Below are positions 1 through 11,163 of a stretch of DNA of 64,000 nt, one piece after another. The position numbers were made by a program, and so were the translations under genes. Origin of the DNA: Lyophyllum atratum (lineage: Eukaryota; Basidiomycota; Agaricomycetes; Agaricales; Lyophyllaceae). The notes below the pieces were generated by a model. That model made no database searches. It saw only the letters and a list, made by a program, of their open reading frames with translations, and had not been told where the DNA came from. The DNA is taken from the NCBI GenBank assembly GCA_014905825.1, contig JACGCN010000050.1:1-64000 (forward strand). The letters run 5' to 3'. Numbering within the stretch: position 1 is the first letter of the stretch; each line of letters opens with the position of its first letter.

Positions 1-636
1 CGTGATGGGGCGAGCACGAGTTCCGAGCTTTTCGAGGGCCGACAAGCTTAAGGTTCTCCTCGAGGAAGACTCGGCGAGCAATTTGGAGTGTTTTGGCATC
101 TATTAGGTGTGCGTTGAGATAGAAAAGGCGATAAGCAATACACGTACCAGTGACCCGAATGCCATCGATGTAGTCGGGAACAACACCCTCTCGCTCCATG
201 ATATCATTGAGCTGGGGCCCAGCCCCGGGAGAATCACTGGGTAAAGCCCAACTCGGTACAGGAAGCTCAAACTGAGCGCAAGCTCGTCCAGCTGTGCTAA
301 CACGGCCCCTCCGACTTTGATGACAGCAAATTTCGCGGGCTGGGAAGGGTGGGACGAAGAGGAGAAAATTCGGAGGTGACGTTCACCTCGCGCTTGTGCC
401 AATCGAGTATAAGAGACGCGTTATAGTGTCCTATAATCGTTCTTAGATATACAGATATCCTTCGGAAGTGAAGTTGAACATACCCTGTCAGTTTGTGCAA
501 CAGACTGGATGCCGCGAGTAGAAACATTGTCTCGCCGTCTGACAGCAGAGATTGCTGCCTGGCGCTGCCCACCAACAACAACAGCCCGACGCGCGACCCG
601 AACGGACAACCTAGACGCTGCAGCGACTGCCAACAT
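1..636 (-). pseudogene. ARG5,6: ARG5,6-type acetylglutamate kinase, 5' part, with small deletions; runs off the left edge
   Basis: The fungal ARG5,6 product is a mitochondrial polyprotein: N-acetylglutamate kinase followed by N-acetyl-gamma-glutamyl-phosphate reductase, in arginine biosynthesis. The ATG at 636 opens an Arg/Ala-rich, acid-poor leader typical of a mitochondrial targeting peptide. Exon 1 (636-484) is followed by a GTATGT...TATAG intron, exon 2 (430-148), a second intron, and exon 3 (99-1). Recognisable kinase segments are [30 protein letters not shown], a GxGP loop and the LFLEENLKL-like start of exon 3. The frame is broken by single-base losses near 393, 383 and 225, and by a further shift near 40. 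Restoring three bases makes the exon 2 phase fit the flanking exons exactly. Either this is a decaying copy or the assembly carries indel errors; the sequence alone cannot decide. Family assignment is confident, functional status is not. Confidence 0.75.
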
Positions 637-2125
637 GGTGGTATCGAGGGTAGTTGACAATGAGGAAAGAGGGGGCGGCTTCGGAGGAGTCGGTGTTAGC
701 GAATTTTCAAATTTCTCCCATGACTCGGCTGTTATAACCGAAAATCATTTCATTTTCGGTTTCACAGCTTCTTGGCTGCCACTTACACCTTCTTAACACC
801 TTTGCACAGTTTCTGCGGTTGGCTGGCTATGTATACACTAATATAGCCTTTGCCAATCTGACCAATTGCCTTATTTTCTCTCAAGAATATCCCCAACTAG
901 CGCGAGGTATTCGGACCATTCAAGACAACGCAATTTTTCCTCGCGATCGACTCAGATACACGCATCATTCTCGACTCATTATCATTAGCACAACGGCGTA
1001 TGGCAGAACCTCAGTGGGTTGGATCTCTTCGAGGGTCTTCACCAATAACCCATCAGCGGTGGCTTATCTTCTTTCGGCCATATTTCCAAGGAGGAGGAAA
1101 ATCCAAGAATTGGGAATGTCATGGGCGAGTATTGACGCTAGCCATCGATCGATAAATTTTCGGAAGCAGCCCCAGGAAGGTGTCACGACGGCTGATACAC
1201 TGTACTACCATGTCTACGGTTATCTACGTTCCCCCTCATTCGAGGAGGAAATCTCCCGCAAGGTGCAGTAGGTGGCCATTATTTTTGCGCCGGCGACAGC
1301 ATCAACCTGTGCATGTGAGCGCCCGCCTCGTACATCACACCATACAAGCGAAGTGTCCTTGGCCCTGCGTCCACCCTCGAACCCCCTTTCCACGCCATAA
1401 TTAATGGCGTCTAGCATGTCCTTGGCCTTGGTACTACTTACTCGTGCGAGCCGTCTTACTTGATAATAGCACCAGCCTCGCAAACTCGTCTCGTTTACTC
1501 GTTGGAGACGACGAGACAGCAGATCTGTCAGCCCACGCTTCCAGGGCCCGCCACCAGCCGCCACCGTTTGTACGAGAGGTGCCAAGTTGTGCGCCTGCGC
1601 GCAGCATCGCGACTCTGTGCGCACCTCGGGATTATCGGCGTGGGGGATGAAATTTTCTACGCTGCATCGCCGCACCCGCCCGCTCTGGACACTCTGGTAT
1701 ACCTTGAAGGTACGCGACTGGGGACAGGAGTGCTATAGTCTGTACACCACCTGCAAGGCCATCAAGGTGATCAACACCATGATACACACATAACCATTTC
1801 GTCTCCCCGAAATTTCTCCGCCAAGTCCATGCCCCATCCCCACGCGAACCCCACATCGCAACGCTAGGTATCTTATTCCCAGATCAACATAAAGAGCACT
1901 CGTTGAAGCGGTGGGCGGGCCGGTCAGCCTTGAGCGGTGCACAGAACCAGACAAAATGAACACGAAACTGTCCAAAAATAGGAGCCACCGCGCTTCTAAT
2001 AGAACTTCTAATGCCGCCTGACGAGCACGCGAGCTTCTCGACCACATGGATTATAACTGCAAGAAAAGGTCAGAAATGTACAAAAGAACAACGATGGGGA
2101 AAATTCAACGCACACTTTCCAGACA
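637..2125. other. Intergenic, no supported gene
   Basis: This gap between the divergent ARG5,6-like gene and the first esterase has several open frames of 70-150 codons on both strands. None shows a recognisable domain, and they overlap each other. The two promoters should lie here. Confidence 0.5.
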
Positions 2126-3224
2126 ATGAGGCTCTCATTCCCCGCAGCATTAGCCGTCGTCTACGCGTCAACAGCAGGGGCCGTGGGTGTGCTGCCGAAG
2201 CAGATAAAAACCTCGTCACATTCGGCGACAGCTATACCGACGTCGTCAACGTCGGAGATGGCGGCGTTGCTTGGCCCGTGTATGCGTCGGGCTACGCGAA
2301 GGTCTCGTTGTTTCCCTTTGCACGCTCGGGAGCAACGTGTTCCAACAACATCACGTTCCGGCCGTTTCCCTCGCTCTTCGAAAGCCAGCTCCCCCTGTAC
2401 CTGACGGAGAAGGACAACGGGTCGTTGAAGCTTAACCCCAGGGAGACGATCTACACGTTGTGGATTGGCACAAACGACGTCGGTGTCAACTCGCTCATCT
2501 CTGGAGGCAACAAAGCCTCCATTGTCGATGTGGCCACCTGCATGGTGAATTGGGTGAAGACGCTATATGCTAGTGGTGCCAGGAATTTCTTGTTCCAAAA
2601 CGTAAGGGGCTTTCTATATGCTTGGTTTGTTATTAACCCGTCGACATGAAAAGATGATTCCCTTACAAAACGTCCCTTTATATTCCCCGAATGCCTATCC
2701 AGACCGGTTCTGGACTGGACCAAGGAATACAACGGAGTGGAGCGTCTTTATGACTGAGCTCGTCCTGTCAGGTAACGCCCTCACAAAGCTCATGCTGCAA
2801 GCTCTGGCCCCCACTCTCCCTGGCGCGCATATAGGTAAGCTCGAAGATTAGGGGAAATAGCACGAGACTCACATGCACACTACAGGCTTATTCGATTCCC
2901 ATGGGCTATTCGCAGACATGTTTGCCAACCCGGCTATGTACCTGAACGGCACCGCCCCGCTGAACGTGACAGGCGCCATAAATTCATGCGTCTTTGAGAT
3001 CGGTGGTACGGTGGGTACTTGCACGACCGTCACCGGCTCTGCTGCAAGAGACAGTTATCTCTGGTATGTCGTGACTCCTCCAGACGCATAAGTTGACCCG
3101 TGAACCGATTACTACTAGGTTCGACGAGCTTCATCCGAGTGAGCAAGCGGACAGGATCGTGGCTCGAGAGGTCGCCAAGGTGATAGAAGGAGGTAAGAGT
3201 ACATGGGGCACATGGTTGAGCTAG
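2126..3224 (+). CDS. Secreted SGNH/GDSL esterase, CE16-like (copy 1, one-base frameshift)
   Basis: Likely a secreted acetylesterase acting on plant cell-wall oligosaccharides. Exons are 2126-2601, 2654-2834, 2886-3063 and 3119-3224. The ATG opens a hydrophobic signal peptide (MRLSFPAALAVV...). The SGNH blocks are present: FGDSYTD with the nucleophile Ser, WIGTNDVG (block III Asn), and DELHPSEQ near the C terminus with the catalytic Asp and His. Several NxS/T sequons fit secretion. Exon phases and lengths match the copy at 4294-5425, except that exon 1 is one base short. The shift lies in an A-run at about 2203-2208, between the KQIK residues and the LVTFGDS block, where six A would keep the frame and five are present. 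Function is inferred from the family. The frameshift may be an assembly error or a real lesion. Confidence 0.85.
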
Positions 3225-4293
3225 AAGAACTGTAGCCAATATTGGGTTATCCCAGTGCTGTAAGGACGTCAGATGCATAAACATGTATTCAGGGTTTTTG
3301 GGGACACGGAACTTACATGATGACATCATTGAGAGGTTTCGGCGTCGTTGTTGTCACACAGTGAACAGGCTACATACATTGCAACCACAGCCGTACAAGA
3401 AACGCAAAGGCCTCAGTGGCGTCTTCCGCAAAGGTCTCCAGAGCTTTCGCAGGCGTTGGCGCAGCCTAGCATTTCGATACAACACGCAGCAAAAGGCTTG
3501 AAAGGGGCATAACTGGGTTGCAATTGGTGTCGTCGAAGCGACAAGAGAGCCTGGACTCGGAGCAGCGGGATGGACGGCATGGGCCCCGGCCCCCGGCCAG
3601 ATTTCACTGCCCGATAACCACGTGACCTGATTCATCCACCGCGGCCATGTCCTCCTCCTCCTCCCTGACAGCAGCTGACAGCACTGTCACTCACACTCAC
3701 AGCGACGTCGACCTCAGGCTCATCCATGGAATGCCGTCGCGCCGTCGTTGCTCAGACGTCCGGCGTTCAGGCCTGAGGTGCGGCCATCTTGTCTTCTTCG
3801 TCTCGGTGCAGTCTCGGTGCACGAGAACAGCACAGCAATACTCGCTCAACAGGCCTAAATGCTGCGTCCGATTCCGTGGTACATCATAGGCAACCTCGGA
3901 TGCCGGCCATGCACACTGTCTGCTCGGTTGTTCATTGACAGTAAGGATAATGTCGTCGGGCTGAAATTTGAGGTACAGTAATTACCTGATATCCTCTTGT
4001 AGTCCCCACTGAACGAAATACATGTTGTCCTGTAACAAGGAATATGTCTAGAGCCTTACTCTAGGCGACGTTTAAGGCGGCTGACTCCCTGTCCAGGACG
4101 TTGTCTACCTTGGTTTGACGTACCGCATCACCTTTCACGTCCTTCATGCCTATGTAAAGACGTCAAAAGGCAAAGCCTGGACCTGACATTTCCCTGATGC
4201 GAACTATACTCGTCGCGCTTCTGAACTATATGGGATACATGAGAGAGATAAATACAGCAGGAAGACGGGATAATGAGACATTCCTTCCGAGAC
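3225..4293. other. Intergenic spacer between tandem esterases
   Basis: About 1 kb with only short open frames on both strands and no recognisable domain. The promoter of the second esterase should be in its right part; an AT-rich stretch (GATAAATACAG) lies about 45 bp upstream of that ATG. Confidence 0.5.
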
Positions 4294-5425
4294 ATGAGAC
4301 TCTCGTCATCATCCTCGTTGTTACTAGCCACTATCTTAGTTTCAACAGTATCCGCCAAAGGTGTCCGACCAAAGCAGATCAAAAAGCTCGTCACTTTCGG
4401 AGACAGCTATACTGACGTGAATTTCGCTCCAGACGGCGGCGTCAGCTGGCCAGTGTACGCAGCAGGTTACGCCCGAGTCTCGCTGTTCCCCTTCGCAGGC
4501 ATAGGCGCAACATGCTCGAGATACATCACGTCCATAGGGCCTTTCCTTTCGCTCTTCGAAGGCCAGCTTCCGCTCTACTTCGAGGAGAAGAGGAACAGAA
4601 CATTGAAGCTAGATCCTAAGGAGACGATTTACACCTTGTGGCTCGGGACGAACGATGTGGGAGCTAATTCGATCGTCTCCGGGAACACTAAAGCATCGAT
4701 CGCCGACGTATCCGCGTGTCTAGTAAATTGGGTAAAGGTCTTGTACGAGAGCGGCGCGAGGAATTTCTTGTTCCAGAATGTACGTCGATCTTCTTCCTAC
4801 AAGTTCGGTTCAGTGATTAATATAGCGGCATAACACTGGCAGATGATCCCTTTAGAAACTACTCCTCTGTATGCGTCACAATCATACCCGAACTTTTATT
4901 GGTCGGCACAGAGGAACACGACGGAATGGAACATCTTCATCCGAGAACTCGTCTTGTCAGCAAACGCCCTTACAACGCTTATGCTGCAAGATCTGGTGTG
5001 CAAACTCCCTGATGCACATGTTGGTAAGCATAGTCCAACTACTGAAGCTATATTTTTGATATTTACCGTCCACTCTATAGGGCTGTTCGATTCCCATCGG
5101 CTATTCACCGATATGTTTGAGAACCCCGCTAAGTATCTCAATGGCACTGCACCACTGAATGTGACACACCCGACGAAGTCATGCGTCTTTGAGCTAAATG
5201 GGTCACCGTCCACGGCGGTCTGTACGACAGTCAAAGGCAGGGCGAATAAAGACAGCTATCTCTGGTATGTCAGGTTCAATGTCAGATGCGTACAAATTGA
5301 TTAGACAATCGACATCTAGGGGCGACGAACTTCATCCCGGCGAACAAGCAGACAGGATTGTCGCCCGAGAGGTTGCCAAAGTGATTCGAGGAGAGAAAAG
5401 CCGGTGGTCGACATGGCTGTCCTAG
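4294..5425 (+). CDS. Secreted SGNH/GDSL esterase, CE16-like (copy 2, intact)
   Basis: Intact tandem paralogue of the preceding gene, 318 residues. Exons are 4294-4779, 4843-5023, 5081-5264 and 5320-5425, all with GT-AG borders and with the same phases as copy 1. The ATG at 4294 was preferred over the in-frame ATG at 4273 because it aligns with the start of copy 1 and directly precedes the hydrophobic leader. Motifs are FGDSYTD (nucleophile Ser), LGTNDVG (block III) and DELHPGEQAD (Asp/His of the triad). The protein has several potential N-glycosylation sites, for example in NGTAPLNVT. By family it should hydrolyse acetyl esters on cell-wall-derived sugars outside the cell. Same orientation and about 1.07 kb spacing indicate a local duplication. 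Confidence 0.9.
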
Positions 5426-5718
5426 ACTATGAACGAGACCGGCGTTCCCCAGACGCTTCAACGGTTGTGAAAATTCGGGAAGTGGTCCCCAATACTATGG
5501 AGTGCTTAAATTTAGGCGGGGACAAGGAGAGAGATAGATGCAAGAGATATCCGTGATATGATTGATACCCGAAAGAAAATGCGGTGATATGATAAAAATA
5601 CAGTTTGTGTACGCCAAGTGTCCCAATGCCAATGTGAAGGTCTAAATATGCAAAAGATGTGGAACAATAAATGATCAATAATGATAATACAGTCGAAGAA
5701 CCAAGGAGGCGTCAGCAG

Positions 5719-6990
5719 CTAGCAGACCGTAATGGGTTCTGGGTAAAGAAAATTGAAATCCTCCGGCGACGCGAGAAGTTCGGAGGAGAGATATTCGGAG
5801 AAAGTGAAATCAGAAGGCAACGGCGATGAGTATGATGGACTTGAAGGTGGAGGAGAATCGGAGAAGTCGGAGAAGTCGGACGGGGAAGGGGAGGAGGAGG
5901 CGAAAGAGGCTGGCGAGGATCCAGCGGAAGAGAGATCGTCCCAGTTGATGTAATAGTCCTCGTTGACACAAGGGGGTGAGATAGGCAGCTCGGGAAGAGT
6001 CGCATCAGCCATCCATGGCATCCCGTTGACTGACGAGGGTTGAGAGCAGTCGAAGTGTGTATCCACGGGGCAGACTGGATTCCACGCGATCTGAGCCGCA
6101 GATTCGACGTGCGTGAACTCGTAATGATTGATGTAGGCGTCGAAGTAGTTGGAGGGATACTCGTCGACCTTTTCGAGTTGCTGGCCAGCACCACAAGCGG
6201 GAAACAGGTGGAATGGCACAGGTCCGGAACTAGGAGGGGTATAGGACTCTGAGTCCGATGTCCCACAAGGTTGCTCGGGCTGGAAGAGATTCTTGTCCCA
6301 GGGATACGAGAACAGATCGTCTTGGGGAGCGTCGCAATTCAAGTTAAGGGTGTCGAGAGCGGCGGGAAGAGAATCCAAGAAGGTGGAGAAGTCCTGCAGT
6401 TTTTCCGGGACTACTTGCGGCGAAGGAATCGACAAAGCCGACGAAGATTCTTCTGAGCCGCGACGTTTGTACGGGGCATGGCGCCTGGATTGCTTGGTGC
6501 CGACAGACTTTGCGTTTGCGCTGTTATGTTTCGGAATATAGGCATGAGTCCTCTTCCTGTGGCGAGTCAAAGACCCAGGATCGGCTGTCCTAAATTCGCA
6601 GTCAGGGCAGGCGTGTGGTTTCTCGCCGGTACTATAAAGAATGAACTATGAGTTATAGCTTGGACGTGCGGAGTGGGTATACTCACTGTGTACTGGTGTG
6701 GGTATTCAAGTTTGATTTCTGGAGATTCTGGTACCGGCAGCCGTCGAAGGGGCACTTGTACATCCTGAGGAGTAAAGTCAGTATAATTATTTGTTGACCT
6801 TTGAATGCTCACGTACATTGCTGCATTTTCCGTGAAGTGGAGTCGGTTGTGGCGAGGTACGTCCCCCTTATAGCGAGTTACTACGCCGCAGACCTCACAT
6901 GGTTCAGTGTTGACAACTTTCTATAAACGAGGGTAAGTGACTGAGTGAAAATGTGACGGAGGAGGATCTCACAAGATATTCGCGGGGCAT
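5719..6990 (-). CDS. Three-finger C2H2 transcription factor
   Basis: A 370-residue protein in four exons (6990-6973, 6920-6817, 6764-6687, 6631-5719). The first exon encodes only MPREYL. Three zinc fingers follow in tandem: CEVC...HNRLH (C-x2-C-x12-H-x3-H), CPFDGC...HTSTH (C-x4-C-x12-H-x3-H) and CPDC...HRKRTH (C-x2-C-x12-H-x4-H). A TGEKPH-type linker joins the last two. The fingers are followed by a basic stretch (KRTHAYIPKH, RRHAPYKRRG) that could be a nuclear signal. The remaining ~250 residues are Ser/Pro/Asp-rich, with phase-repeated DFSDFSD and SPSPS runs that look like an acidic activation region. A sequence-specific nuclear regulator is the obvious reading; targets are unknown. The downstream esterase pair is a neighbour, but nothing in the sequence links them. 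Confidence 0.88.
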
Positions 6991-8802
6991 GATTGGCAAG
7001 TGAAATGTAAAAGCGCAGGAAAGCGGAGAGGGAGAGCGGGCTGCTTGAGTAGGGAAGGCGGGGCGCCTGTGAGTTGATGGACACCCATGGACATCCCGCC
7101 TTTAAAGCAATGCCCTATCGCCTCCTGGTCACTGAGCAGGACGATTGGTTTTCACCCACTTTTTCGAAAGTTACCCTATTAGGAGAAAAGCAGAGCGTCC
7201 AGCGAACCAATCGTCCCAGTGAGGCAGGAGGCGGTCAAAGCAGAACTGATTGAGCCACCCGCTTAGAGTATAAGGAAATAATGACGGATTGGCAAGACCC
7301 ATAATTTTTAAAATACCATTATAGGAAACGATCGACACGTTTTGCAAACATAGCCATGCGCGATGAGTGGCTCAGAGCAACGTTCTTTTGTCCTGATGAG
7401 GACAACTGGTAACCAGACGCCTTGTTAGACGCCAATTTCTCAGTAAATGGGGAACATTACCAGCTCATCATTCTAAGAGATGCATTTAGCTCTCTACCCA
7501 GAGGTTCATCCGATTCCCGTTGACTTTGCCAGACTTTTAGAAGGATAACTTGGATTTCATCTTGATGCCCTTGAAGCGGCGTCGAAACAAGGGGTCACCG
7601 GGCCGAAAGATTTTCAGCCTCCGTTCACAATAGTCACAAACAAACGCTTGCCTTTCCCCGGGCTCAACACTGCAGGTTGACTGCATCGCCCGCATGGGAA
7701 CGTAATATTTGCTCGCAATCTGCACCTATCTCATCTTATGTCTCTGTCAGCTGCAGGATATTTTTTAGCCCCCGAGCTGTAACTTGTATGTAACACCCAC
7801 CACCATTCAAATGTCCGCCTTCTCGAGGCATGAGCTATCAACCACAGCCTGCTCACCAACGTATACATTGTACGATGTTGCCTAACCTATTGTTGCCTTG
7901 GATTCCGAAAGCGTGCGGATTTTTCGATATCACTCGAAGCAGATGATTGCCGATTCATTGAAAGCGACCGCGACTTGGGGGTGAAATTGTGAACGACTTG
8001 ACTCCTTTCGAATGACCTCGAATCTACGTGGCGAAGTCCCTCAGATTCTAGGCATGTGTCAGTTCCAGCGAAAGTCGTACTCTGCCATGATGCTCGCGAA
8101 TTGCTTTCAGCCGCGCCTGCTTGTACGACGTCGAGAATACCAGTGCCGAAAATTGCGCCTTGACTGGTCATAACAGGAACTGCCAAGGTCCCTTTGGAAA
8201 TACCGTTCTCCAGGCTCAAACAAGATTTCATGTTCTAGTCCACCTACGCCACTCTCAGGTTTACCTGGATATTATTATTCTTGTCTTTGTCGTCAGTTAC
8301 CAAGATTTCTGCAATTCACGCACGGGCTCTCTGATTAAAAGATAGGGCATTCCTCTTTACATACGCGAAACATTCACTGTCTCCTAGATCCATCATCCGC
8401 GAGTGAGTGTTAAAATTGTTCACTAGAACAAGACCTAGAGAGTCGAATGATACCCGAGAGCGATAAATCTGGAAACTAGTATACCTATCTGAATGCTGTT
8501 CAAGCCTCTATAGCTCACTAGAGTTGCCTGTAAGAGGGAGCTGTAAGCGTGATTGGACATAGAAAGAAGTGAATGAGGACAGGAACTCGAAGCAGTCGCG
8601 GCACGTTCAGACCCAGTCGCCAAACGGCCCCAATGGGTAGGGATGAGACGGAACTCCGTCCGGTACAATATCAAGTATTTTCAGAACGATGAAGATCTAT
8701 GGACAGGTCAATAACAACTTATATCGTGGCATAATGATATAGACATATATAGCATAATCTTTGGTCCATCGAGCTCTAGCCAATCTTCTGGTAAAAAGAG
8801 AT
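6991..8802. other. Intergenic, no supported gene
   Basis: 1.8 kb containing only short overlapping open frames. A minus-strand frame of 114 codons at 7887-8231 has no recognisable domain. Near 7110-7240 the sequence has two similar stretches in opposite orientation (GGACGATTGGTT and CCAATCGTCCCAGTGAG), a weak inverted repeat of unknown meaning. Confidence 0.4.
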
Positions 8803-9586
8803 TCACGATCGTAGGCCATCGGGAGACCAGGCGAACCCTTCCATAGCTCGGATCGGGGGTGGATAAGGCGTTGACGATCCCGGCGCCTTCATAGGGGCAG
8901 GATAGCCGCTCACCACGAGAGCAGGCGCAACTCTAGGTTGCTGAGGGCGTGCCCGTTCGAAGTTCGAAGGCGTCTTGGTGACATCCAAACCACGACCTTC
9001 TTTCCGCACACGTGGCACACTGCTGTTTTCTCCTTTCAATTTGCGAGGGCGACGCAGCGTACTACGTGTGGCCTTGGAAGTGATCGTGTGCTTTGGCTTG
9101 TCGTTTTTGGACTTCGGCAAAGTCGTGTCGATGCTACACGGCGGATCTGAGAGCACTCTCCCTTGAATAGAGGAAGTCTACTTACTGTGCAGTGTCGATA
9201 TGTTCACGCATCCTTTCGGCGCAACGGTCGGTGAAGGGGCATCCGGCCTTCGCGAGAGGACAAAATAGCCTAGACGAAGAACACTCGTTTATAATTATCC
9301 ACCCGAGGTCGCGAATGAGACACGTACATAGGCTTGACTATATTCTTTTGTCGATGGACCTTCAAATGCAGCCTGAGGCTGTAGGCACTTTCAAATTGTT
9401 TCGTACAATTATGCTCCTTGCAGGCATATTTCTGAAGTGAACTGTTTCAGTCAGATGAATAATTCGACTGCTGTGAAGCGGACGTACAGGTGGCTCCGGT
9501 GGTCCAAGCGGCCTGAGGGTCTCTGAATCTACTGGTTCAGGTTGTCGAGTGTCAACCCACGGGAATAGAGACAACGTATTCGGCAT
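8803..9586 (-). CDS. Small C2H2 zinc-finger protein
   Basis: A 205-residue protein from four exons: 9586-9488, 9431-9328, 9269-9186 and 9133-8803. The three introns are 51-57 bp with GTACGT/GTACGT/GTAAGT donors, and all phases close. Residues from about 34 contain a standard finger, CKEHNC...HLKVH (C-x4-C-x12-H-x3-H). A second, diverged finger-like unit follows (CPLAKAGC...HIDTAH, C-x6-C-x12-H-x4-H). The C-terminal half is basic and Pro/Ser-rich (RRPRKLKG) without known domains. It is probably a DNA-binding nuclear protein. It lies in the same orientation as the three-finger factor downstream, 1.8 kb away, but the two do not look like recent duplicates. Confidence 0.75.
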
Positions 9587-9945
9587 ATCCCCAGGATGTT
9601 ATGGTGGGCATTCTAGCGCACTTTTATATCCCAAGATCATGGCAAAGGATGGCCATGAATTGTCAAAGCGAAGTCAAAGCGGCGGGACTATATCCCAGTC
9701 AAAGCTGTTAGGCCTCTTTGACCAGGTGGCAGGTGGCCATCGTCTGACGAGTATTTCAAGGTGGAGCCATGCATGGCCAATTTTGAAGACGAGTCATGAA
9801 CGTGGACTGTGAAGTCAGGAGGAAATGGCCAACCCGGGTTGTACCCATGGATGGTCAAAGGAAAGGTAGGCAGGCGTCGCTTGCACACAGCTACAAATTG
9901 TGACCTATTGTGACGCCATACAGATCACACGTACTAGGCTCGTGA

Positions 9946-9993
9946 CCAACCGCTACGCAAACTCCGCTGGGCGCTTGTCTGCGTAGCGGCTGG
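9946..9993. repeat. Inverted repeat, 14-bp arms
   Basis: The arms CCAACCGCTACGCA (9946-9959) and TGCGTAGCGGCTGG (9980-9993) pair with one mismatch around a 20-base loop. The right-arm core TAGCGGCTGG recurs at 10655-10664 inside a second hairpin. Confidence 0.6.
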
Positions 9994-10585
9994 GAGAAAC
10001 GGTCGCGTTTTAACCGTGTCACGGTCTGTCACGTCTGACTTGGTGAAATTTCGATGGATTGCCCTACGCCAGAATACAAAACCATCGTCTCCCTCGTCTC
10101 ATTGTCCTCTGAACCACCGGGAACCTCAGTAACACCAAGTTCAACATTGGAGATTTCGAGTATATATTTATCCAGTGCAACATCCTCCGTGCCTTCCATT
10201 GTCAACATCAGCTTTGAAGTTCACAAACTATTGCATTAAGTTCTGTAGAGCCCTCAACATTGTCTTTACCTTCTGAATCAACTACATTCACGTCATCAGC
10301 TGTCATCAGTGCTGGGCATCAGGGTTGTGTGTGAAGCTGAAGTTCGAGGGATCTTGCACAAAGTGTGTCTCCTGTGTGACAGGCTGGAAGGCGACGACCC
10401 CAAGTCCCCAAGTCAATTTCGGTCCAAAAAAAAGTTACTTTTTCATATAGAAATTCGTAACCTTCTTGTCCTGAAACGTACGCTACATGTGTTCGAAAAA
10501 TGACCGATTTTTGAAGCCTCGAAGTCGAATTTTTCTAAGTCCCAGTCACGCTGGGGGGGACACGGCTAAAAGTCCACCGTTCGTC
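9994..10585. other. Intergenic segment between two hairpins
   Basis: About 0.6 kb with no supported coding sequence, flanked by two hairpins that share a core motif. It might be the body of a small non-autonomous element; no target-site duplication was identified. Confidence 0.3.
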
Positions 10586-10664
10586 CCAGTCGCTATCGCA
10601 AGGTGTCTCTGTTGTGTTGTTGTTTGGGGTGTAAACAGAGACACAACATTGAGATAGCGGCTGG
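10586..10664. repeat. Imperfect long inverted repeat
   Basis: The left arm begins CCAGTCGCTATCGCAA and continues GGTGTCTCTGTT. The right arm, read in reverse complement, gives CCAGCCGCTATCTCAA and, after a short insertion, GTGTCTCTGTT. The predicted stem has a 5-base bulge. It shares the TAGCGGCTGG core with the hairpin at 9946-9993. Confidence 0.55.
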
Positions 10665-11163
10665 TCGCGAGTCTACACACGTACACCGAAAATAGGTTCT
10701 ACTAAAATCAGACACTTGAATAGCGCCAGGGTGGCGCGTTTGTATACCGTCGCCATGGCTCTACTCTACGAAGCGGGCGCCTGATCCAGAGAGGGGTAAA
10801 AGTGAGTACATACTACGTCCTTTTCTATCATACGTTCCAGTAGTACTCCTGAATCTGTTTGATGGGATCGATATCTGTCTGGCCTGAACGATATCGAGAA
10901 CTGGTCAACATCCAGAACCTCCCACCGACTCCCCACAGTCGCCAAGATAAATCGGACATACACGCGCCCTTTCCCTCACCGTACTCTTCTCCTCCATCAC
11001 CCCGAAATCTGCCTCGGTGACCTCTCGCACTCCGGATCCTCATTAGTAGCCTCTAGAGCTGATTCGATGAGTCTGTACATGTTTATCCGCCCATACTTCC
11101 ACTCGAAGACATGGGCATCGCCGAGGCACTCGGTGCGCATGATCTCGAGGTCCGAGGCACCGT
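10665..11163. other. Region 3' of the KDZ fragment, no supported gene
   Basis: The minus strand has a 62-codon open frame at 10997-11185 that overlaps the end of the KDZ fragment in another frame. I do not recognise it. It could be the remains of the sequence into which the KDZ element inserted, or a non-coding frame. Confidence 0.3.
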
